From Candidatus Bipolaricaulota bacterium (GTDB taxonomy: Bacteria; Bipolaricaulota; Bipolaricaulia; RBG-16-55-9): a stretch of 10,905 nt of DNA. Made by a program: the position numbers and the translations under genes. The stretch spans positions 1 through 10,905 of the forward strand of contig JALUUA010000152.1 of NCBI GenBank assembly GCA_027021605.1. Reading direction: 5' to 3'. Shown in pieces: positions 6,891 through 10,905 of this stretch (its first letter is position 1; every line of letters begins with the position of its first letter). Under the pieces are notes generated by a model. That model was not told the DNA's origin. It saw only the letters and a list, made by a program, of their open reading frames with translations, and ran no database searches.

Positions 6891-7867
6891 ATGGGGGCAA
6901 AAGAGAAAGTAGAGGCTCAAATCGAAAGCCAAATGCAGAAATTTAAGAACTTCTCGATCCCGGGGGGTGAGTACATGGCCTCGGGGCACCTGGCCTGTCC
7001 GGGCTGCGGGGCGGCGCTGGCGATGCGCTTGGCCCTCAAGGCCCTGGGACCGAGGACGATCATCACGCTGCCCGCCTGCTGCTGGTCCATCATCGCAGGG
7101 CCGTTCCCCTACTCCGCGGTCCAAGTACCCCTGTATCACACGGCGTTCGAGACCGCCGGGGCGGTGGCCCCGGGATCCGGGCCGCCTTGGACGTCCAGGG
7201 CCAAGACGACATCACGGTGCTCGCCTGGGCCGGGGACGGCGGGACGTTCGACATCGGCCTCCAGGCCCTCTCGGGGGCCGCCGAACGGGACGAGGATTTT
7301 TTATACATTTGCTACGACAACGAGGCGTACATGAACACGGGCATTCAGCGCAGCTCTGCCACCCCCAAGGGCGCCTGGACCACGACCACCCCCGACGGCT
7401 ACGAGGAGGACCGTCCCAAGAAGGACATCGTCGGGATTTTAGCGGCCCATCGCATCCCCTACGTGGCGACGGCCTCGGTCGCCTTCCCCGACGACTTCGT
7501 GCGCAAGGTGGAGAAGGCGAAGTCGATTCGGGGCACCCGGTTTATTCACCTGTTGGCCCCCTGCCCGCCGGGCTGGAAGATCGCCTCGGAGGCGAGCATC
7601 GAGGTCGCCCGGCTGGCCGTCCACACCAAGCTCTTCCCCCTTTACGAGGTGGAGGACGGCGAGCGGTACCGCATTACCGTCCAGCCCCTAGGGTTGCCCG
7701 TCCGTGAGTATTTGAAGCGCCAGGGGCGCTTCCGGGCCTTGACGGACGAGGAGATCGAGGGGATCCAGCGGGAGGTCGACCGCCGCTGGGCCGAGCTTCA
7801 AGAGAAGGCGGAACGGAATACGGCGCTTTTCCGTCGTCAAGCTCAAGGGAGAGGAGGAGAACGATGA
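6891..7867 (+). CDS. 2-oxoacid:ferredoxin oxidoreductase beta subunit, VOR type, interrupted by a frameshift
   Basis: This beta subunit is split over two frames. The first part (ATG at 6891, purine-rich ribosome site just upstream) gives about 94 good residues, including C36 and C39 in GHLACPGCG and C63/C64 in LPACCWSII. It then leaves the family and stops at 7334, giving 147 residues. The second part, readable from 7172 to the stop at 7867, carries the TPP motif (GDGGTFDIGLQALSG ... DNEAYMNTG) and the fourth cluster cysteine in LAPCPPGW. Restoring one base near 7167-7175 gives a 325-residue protein of normal length and domain order. The broken product alone would lack the TPP site. The remainder has no other stop codon, so a sequencing or assembly error, or a very recent mutation, is likelier than an old pseudogene. 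TTG at 7187 could start the second part, but no ribosome site precedes it. The LPACCWSII and QRSSATPKGAWTTTTP segments look VorB-like from memory. Confidence 0.85.
7166..7183 (+). other. Frameshift site in a near-palindromic GC-rich stretch
   Basis: Upstream of about 7170 the beta-subunit protein reads in one frame (...AFETAGAVA), and from 7172 it continues in the -1 frame (GIRAALDVQ...). Alignment with the first beta subunit (AFENAAAAASGVEVAF) places one missing residue codon here, so one base is missing from a GCC-nCC-GGG stretch, or a C run of five was read as four. The bases 7166-7183 are two insertions away from a perfect 16-base palindrome, so the region can fold and could cause sequencing compression. 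There is no classical slippery heptamer at the junction. Confidence 0.8.
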
Positions 7868-8124
7868 AGGCCGTCCGCGCCCGAGAGGGCTTAGGGGCCG
7901 AGGATTGCCCGTACTGCGGGCCGTGGGTGATCGCTCGAGGCATCGGGATCGGCCGGTTCTGCTGGCACCCCCGCAACCTCGACGAGCGAGGGCTTCCCCA
8001 TCTCTACAGCCTGAGCTGTGGCGAATGGGAGGAATGCCCCCGACTCTGCGACGAACTCGAACAGCTCCGGCGGGCCAAGGCGATCGACGAGGCGAGCCTC
8101 GAGAAGCCCCCGCTCTTCGGGTAG
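7864..8124 (+). CDS. Small cysteine-rich protein of unknown function
   Basis: This 86-residue protein is not one I recognise. It has six cysteines: C15 and C18 (CPYCG), C33 (FCWHP, with H35), C52 (LSCG), and C58 and C62 (ECPRLC). The spacing suggests a small metal site, zinc or an Fe-S cluster, in the first two thirds, followed by a charged, probably helical tail rich in Glu, Leu, Arg and Ala. There is no signal peptide or membrane segment. The start overlaps the beta-subunit stop as ATGA (7864-7867) and a GGAGGAG ribosome site precedes it, so it is almost certainly translated together with the oxidoreductase genes. Possible roles include an accessory or assembly protein or a small electron carrier, but these are guesses from position and cysteine content only. 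Confidence 0.8.
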   Translation: MKAVRAREGLGAEDCPYCGPWVIARGIGIGRFCWHPRNLDERGLPHLYSLSCGEWEECPRLCDELEQLRRAKAIDEASLEKPPLFG

Positions 8125-8138
8125 CGTACGCTCCTGTT

Positions 8139-8167
8139 TTGCCTCCGGATAGCCCCTTTGCGATAAA
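8139..8167 (+). promoter_or_regulatory. Candidate promoter for hypF, nearly leaderless
   Basis: In the 55-base gap before hypF there is TTGCCT (8139-8144), a 17-base spacer, and GATAAA (8162-8167) preceded by TG at 8159-8160, which fits an extended -10 element. A shifted reading, TAAAAT at 8164-8169, is a closer hexamer but has a 19-base spacer. Transcription would start near 8174, only about six bases before the hypF ATG. There is no Shine-Dalgarno before hypF, unlike every other gene here, which agrees with leaderless or near-leaderless translation. Confidence 0.45.
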
Positions 8168-8179
8168 ATCCCTGTCCAC

Positions 8180-10525
8180 ATGGACAAGGAACGGGTACGT
8201 CTTCGCGTAACGATACAAGGGGCCGTCCAGGGCGTGGGCTTCCGGCCGTTTGTGTATCGCTTGGCCCGCGAGCTCGACCTCAAGGGCTTCGTGCGCAACT
8301 CCCCCCAGGGCGTCACGATCGAGGTCGAGGGACTACCGTCGAAGCTTGAGGAGTTCCGCGCGCGCCTCGAGGCCGAAAAGCCGCCGCGGGCCGTGGTGCA
8401 GCGGGTGGAGTGCGAGGAGCGGGAGCCCCGAGGCGAGGCGGCGTTCGTCATAGAGACCAGCGACGCGGCGGGCGCCAAGACGGCCCTCGTCCTCCCCGAC
8501 ATCGCGACCTGCCCTGAATGTCTCAGGGAGATCTTCGACCCCCACGATCGACGGTACCGCTATCCGTTCACGAACTGCACGAACTGCGGGCCTAGATTTA
8601 CGATCATCGAGCGGCTGCCCTACGATCGCCCGAACACCACGATGAGGGCGTTCGCGATGTGCCCCCGGTGCCAAGAGGAGTACGAGAACCCCCTGGATCG
8701 ACGGTTCCACGCGCAGCCGAACGCCTGCCCCGAGTGCGGGCCCCACCTGGAGCTGTGGGCGCCCGACGGGACGCTCATAGCTACACACGACGACGCGCTG
8801 AAGCGGACCGCGGAGGCGATCCGCACGGGGCAGATTGTGGCCGTCAAGGGGCTCGGAGGCTTTCATTTGATCGTAGACGCCCGGGACGGGCGGGCCGTGA
8901 CGGAGCTGAGGCGGAGGAAGCGCCGCGGCGAGAAGCCCTTCGCGCTGATGTACCCGTCGCTCGATCTGCTGAGGGCGCACTGCCGCGTCGCTCCCGAGGA
9001 GGAGCGACTCTTGACGTCCCCGGAGGCGCCCATCGTGCTGCTGAAGCGCTCGCCCCGCGGGGAGCGCGAGGTCGCCGAGGCGGTCGCGCCCGAAAACCCT
9101 TACCTGGGCGCAATGTTGCCGTACACGCCGCTGCATCATCTCTTGCTGAAGGAACTGGGCTTCCCCGTGGTGGCCACCAGCGGCAACCTCTCGGAGGAGC
9201 CCATCTGCACCGACGAGCGCGAGGCTTTAACGCGCTTGAAGGGCATCGCGGATCTCTTCTTGGTGCACAACCGTCCCATCGCCCGCCCCTGCGACGACTC
9301 CGTGGTCCGGGTGATCGACGGGCAGGCCGTCGTGTTGCGGAGGGCCAGGGGCTACGCGCCGCTGCCCGTCTCGCTGCCCGAGTCGTGGCCCGTGCCCGCC
9401 CGCCCGAGCTTGGAATCGAGCTCGGAAGCGCGGCTGGCCGTCGGGGGGCACCTCAAGAACGCCGTGGCCCTGGCGATCGGCCGCGAGGTGTTCCTGAGCC
9501 AGCACGTCGGCGATTTGGACGCGCCCGAGACCCGTCGGGCGTTCCTCCGGGCGATTCGCGACCTCACCAAGCTCTACGAGCGGGAGCCCGCCGTGGTCGT
9601 GTGCGACGCCCACCCCGACTACGCCTCCACCCAGCACGCCCGAACGCTCGGGAAGCCCCTCGTCCAGGTCCAGCACCACGTGGCCCACGTCTGGAGCTGC
9701 GTGGCCGAGCACGACGTCAAGCTCCCGGCGCTGGGGGTCGCATGGGACGGGACGGGCTACGGGCTCGACGGGACCGTCTGGGGCGGCGAGTTTTTCGCCT
9801 TGAACGCGAAGGGCCGGGCGGAGCGGATAGCGCATCTTCGGCGCTTCCGGCTGCCGGGGGGCGAGCGGGCCGTGAAAGAGCCGCGCCGGGCGGCGCTGGG
9901 CCTCCTGTACGAGCTGCTCGGCGAACGGGCCTTTGAACAAGAACAAAACGTCCCGACGCTGCGGGCGTTCGCCCCCCAGGAGTTGAGCGCCCTGCGGAGG
10001 ATGCTGGAACGGGGCGTAAACGCGCCTTGGACGTCGAGCGCCGGACGGCTCTTCGACGCCGTGGCCTCGCTGCTGGGCGTCCGCCAGCGGGTGAGCTTCG
10101 AGGGCCAGGCCGCGATGGCGTTGGAGTTCCTGGCCGAGGGCGTCGCGGACGCAGCCGGAGCCTATCCCTTTGCTATAATCGAGTCAAGGGGCATAAGCGT
10201 GGTGGACTGGGGGCCGCTGGTTCGGGCGATCTTGAACGATCAGCAGCAAGGCGTGCCCGTGGGGCGGATCGCCCGCGGCTTCCACGAGGCGCTGGCGGAG
10301 ATGATCGTCGGGGTGGCCCGGCGCGTGGGGCTCGAGCGGGTGGTGCTCAGCGGCGGCTGCTTCCAGAACAAGCTCCTTGTGGAGCTAGCGCTTCAGAAGC
10401 TGAGGGCCGAGGGCTTTGTGCCCTTCGCCCACGAGCGGGTCCCGCCCAACGACGGCGGGCTGGCGCTGGGACAGATCGCGGCGGCCGTGTGGACGCGCGG
10501 GACGGAGGAGATGAGGGAAGGGTGA
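8180..10525 (+). CDS. hypF: Carbamoyltransferase HypF, [NiFe]-hydrogenase maturation
   Basis: HypF makes a thiocarbamate on the C terminus of HypE from carbamoyl phosphate and ATP, the source of the cyanide ligands of the [NiFe] centre. All its domains are visible in order in 781 residues. First is an acylphosphatase domain with VQGVGFRPFV at 16-25. Two zinc-finger pairs follow, C111/C114 with C133/C136, and C161/C164 with C183/C186. Then comes a YrdC-like domain (about 205-390) with KRRGEKPFALM and TSGNLSEEP, and last a Kae1-like carbamoyltransferase domain with VQHHVAH at 497-503, WDGTGYGLDGTVWGGE from 522, SGGCFQN at 724-730 and PPNDGGLALGQ near the end. Length is near the usual 750-790 or so. 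The ATG at 8180 starts just before the acylphosphatase fold, with no ribosome site. It is followed by hypC after six bases. Confidence 0.97.
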   Translation: MDKERVRLRVTIQGAVQGVGFRPFVYRLARELDLKGFVRNSPQGVTIEVEGLPSKLEEFRARLEAEKPPRAVVQRVECEEREPRGEAAFVIETSDAAGAKTALVLPDIATCPECLREIFDPHDRRYRYPFTNCTNCGPRFTIIERLPYDRPNTTMRAFAMCPRCQEEYENPLDRRFHAQPNACPECGPHLELWAPDGTLIATHDDALKRTAEAIRTGQIVAVKGLGGFHLIVDARDGRAVTELRRRKRRGEKPFALMYPSLDLLRAHCRVAPEEERLLTSPEAPIVLLKRSPRGEREVAEAVAPENPYLGAMLPYTPLHHLLLKELGFPVVATSGNLSEEPICTDEREALTRLKGIADLFLVHNRPIARPCDDSVVRVIDGQAVVLRRARGYAPLPVSLPESWPVPARPSLESSSEARLAVGGHLKNAVALAIGREVFLSQHVGDLDAPETRRAFLRAIRDLTKLYEREPAVVVCDAHPDYASTQHARTLGKPLVQVQHHVAHVWSCVAEHDVKLPALGVAWDGTGYGLDGTVWGGEFFALNAKGRAERIAHLRRFRLPGGERAVKEPRRAALGLLYELLGERAFEQEQNVPTLRAFAPQELSALRRMLERGVNAPWTSSAGRLFDAVASLLGVRQRVSFEGQAAMALEFLAEGVADAAGAYPFAIIESRGISVVDWGPLVRAILNDQQQGVPVGRIARGFHEALAEMIVGVARRVGLERVVLSGGCFQNKLLVELALQKLRAEGFVPFAHERVPPNDGGLALGQIAAAVWTRGTEEMREG

Positions 10526-10531
10526 GCAAGG

Positions 10532-10792
10532 ATGTGCTTGGCCGTGCCCGGCCGGATCGTCGAGATTCAGGATGAGGGACCGCTGACCCGCCGCGGCAAG
10601 GTGGACTTCGGCGGCCTCCTCAAGGACGTGAACCTGACCTTGGTGCCCGAGGCCAAGGTGGGCGACTACGTGATGGTCCACGTGGGGATCGCCATCAGCG
10701 TCGTGGACGAGCAGGAGGCGCAGCGGGTCTTTGAGTTCCTGCGGCAGACGGCCCCCGACGAGCTGGAGGAGCTGGAACACGAGCCGGGTTGA
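10532..10792 (+). CDS. hypC: Hydrogenase maturation chaperone HypC
   Basis: This 86-residue protein begins MCLAVPGRIVEI, the signature of the HypC/HupF family. After removal of the start methionine, C2 is the residue that holds the Fe(CN)2CO unit with HypD and contacts the hydrogenase large subunit precursor. HVGIAISVVDEQEA in the second half is also family-typical. The C terminus (about 70-86) is an acidic tail, consistent with the usual length. It sits six bases after hypF, with a purine-rich GGGAAGGG ribosome site inside the last codons of hypF, and is probably co-transcribed with it. HypD, its usual partner and often the next gene, is not what follows here. Confidence 0.97.
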   Translation: MCLAVPGRIVEIQDEGPLTRRGKVDFGGLLKDVNLTLVPEAKVGDYVMVHVGIAISVVDEQEAQRVFEFLRQTAPDELEELEHEPG

Positions 10793-10817
10793 CGCTTTCG
10801 GAAGAAGGGGCTAGGCT
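10789..10817 (+). promoter_or_regulatory. Candidate sigma70-type promoter overlapping the hypC stop
   Basis: TTGACG (10789-10794) and TAGGCT (10812-10817) are separated by exactly 17 bases. The -35 is five of six to consensus, and the -10 is of the TAG-type common in GC-rich bacteria. Transcription would begin near 10824, about ten bases before the next start codon. The -35 shares bases with the hypC TGA, so the next gene may be expressed independently of hypFC. This is sequence evidence only. Confidence 0.5.
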
Positions 10818-10833
10818 GGGTCGACGGACGAGG

Positions 10834-10905
10834 ATGGCTTGGACGGATCGCATCGCGGAGGCGGTCAAGCAGGCGCTCCTCCCCGAGCTGGAGCGGATCG
10901 GGGAG
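10834..10905 (+). CDS. Start of an unidentified protein, cut off by the window end
   Basis: An ATG at 10834 opens a frame of 24 codons, still open at the last base, reading MAWTDRIAEAVKQALLPELE and continuing RIGE. The pattern of charged and leucine/isoleucine residues suggests an amphipathic helix, possibly the start of a coiled-coil. It does not look like the start of HypD or HypE, so it is probably not part of the hyp set. A well-spaced promoter candidate ends 16 bases before the ATG. The ribosome site is weak: GAGG immediately precedes the ATG with no spacer, which would fit a very short leader. No function can be assigned. Confidence 0.5.
   Translation, partial: MAWTDRIAEAVKQALLPELERIGE

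Noticed and set aside
7169..7178. Overlapping SmaI and BamHI recognition sequences at the frameshift, like a cloning-vector polylinker
   Set aside because: The flanks encode contiguous parts of a single beta subunit with only one base missing, and no other vector sequence is present. The sites are expected by chance in GC-rich DNA.
7161..7180. Programmed -1 frameshift producing a full-length beta subunit
   Set aside because: The junction has no X-XXY-YYZ slippery heptamer that would allow re-pairing, no well-placed Shine-Dalgarno-like stimulator, and no precedent I know of in this family. Not impossible, but a simple deletion or error explains it better.
8109..8140. Rho-independent terminator after the small cysteine-rich gene
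   Set aside because: There is a four-base-pair hairpin around 8109-8121 and a ten-base palindrome AGCGTACGCT at 8123-8132, followed by only four T at 8137-8140. Stems are too short and the T run is too weak and distant to call.
8659..9936. Open frame of 425 codons on the + strand in a second frame of hypF
   Set aside because: It is rich in Arg, Ala, Gly and Pro with no motif, and hypF itself has all its catalytic and zinc motifs in the other frame. It is a GC-skew artefact.
1..10905. CRISPR arrays, tRNA or rRNA genes, insertion sequences, direct repeats
   Set aside because: None was seen. The window is nearly all coding, and the gaps are 55 bases or shorter except for the leader and the end.

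Overview
The window is GC-rich and almost fully coding, with every gene on the + strand. The genes belong to anaerobic, ferredoxin-based carbon and hydrogen metabolism: 2-oxoacid:ferredoxin oxidoreductases (POR/VOR family) and the [NiFe]-hydrogenase maturation factors HypF and HypC. Strong Shine-Dalgarno sequences and two plausible sigma70-like promoters point to a bacterium. The set of enzymes, and oxidoreductase subunits resembling those of Pyrococcus as I remember them, suggest an anaerobic and perhaps thermophilic lineage. A deep-branching uncultured phylum such as Bipolaricaulota (Acetothermia) would fit, but this is a guess that cannot be settled from the window.

Region 1 (55-8124) looks like one long operon with gaps or overlaps of -4 to +33 bases. 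It holds two complete four-part 2-oxoacid oxidoreductase sets back to back. Set 1 is gamma with delta fused to its C terminus, then alpha, then beta. Its alpha and beta motifs are pyruvate-type (POR). Set 2 is a separate gamma, then a 597-residue GltD-like FAD/NADPH flavoprotein with the delta-type 2x[4Fe-4S] domain fused to its C terminus, then alpha, then beta. Its alpha and beta motifs are closer to 2-ketoisovalerate-type enzymes (VOR). The operon ends with an 86-residue cysteine-rich protein of unknown function.

The beta gene of set 2 is split by a one-base deletion near 7167-7175, inside a near-palindromic GC-rich stretch. Both sides still read as good beta-subunit protein, so this is either a sequencing/assembly error or a very recent mutation.

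Region 2 (8125-10792) starts with a 55-base gap holding a candidate extended -10 promoter that would give an almost leaderless hypF, followed by hypC. No hydrogenase structural gene and no hypD or hypE is visible. Region 3 (10793-10905) has a TTGACG-17-TAGGCT promoter candidate overlapping the hypC stop codon, then the first 24 codons of another gene that runs off the window.

As a system: set 1 would interconvert pyruvate and acetyl-CoA with ferredoxin. Set 2 would do the same for another, perhaps branched-chain, 2-oxoacid, and carries what looks like a built-in NADP(H) port on its ferredoxin subunit. Hyp factors mature a hydrogenase encoded elsewhere that could take up or supply the same electrons. 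The most unusual element is the flavoprotein-delta fusion placed between the gamma and alpha genes of set 2.
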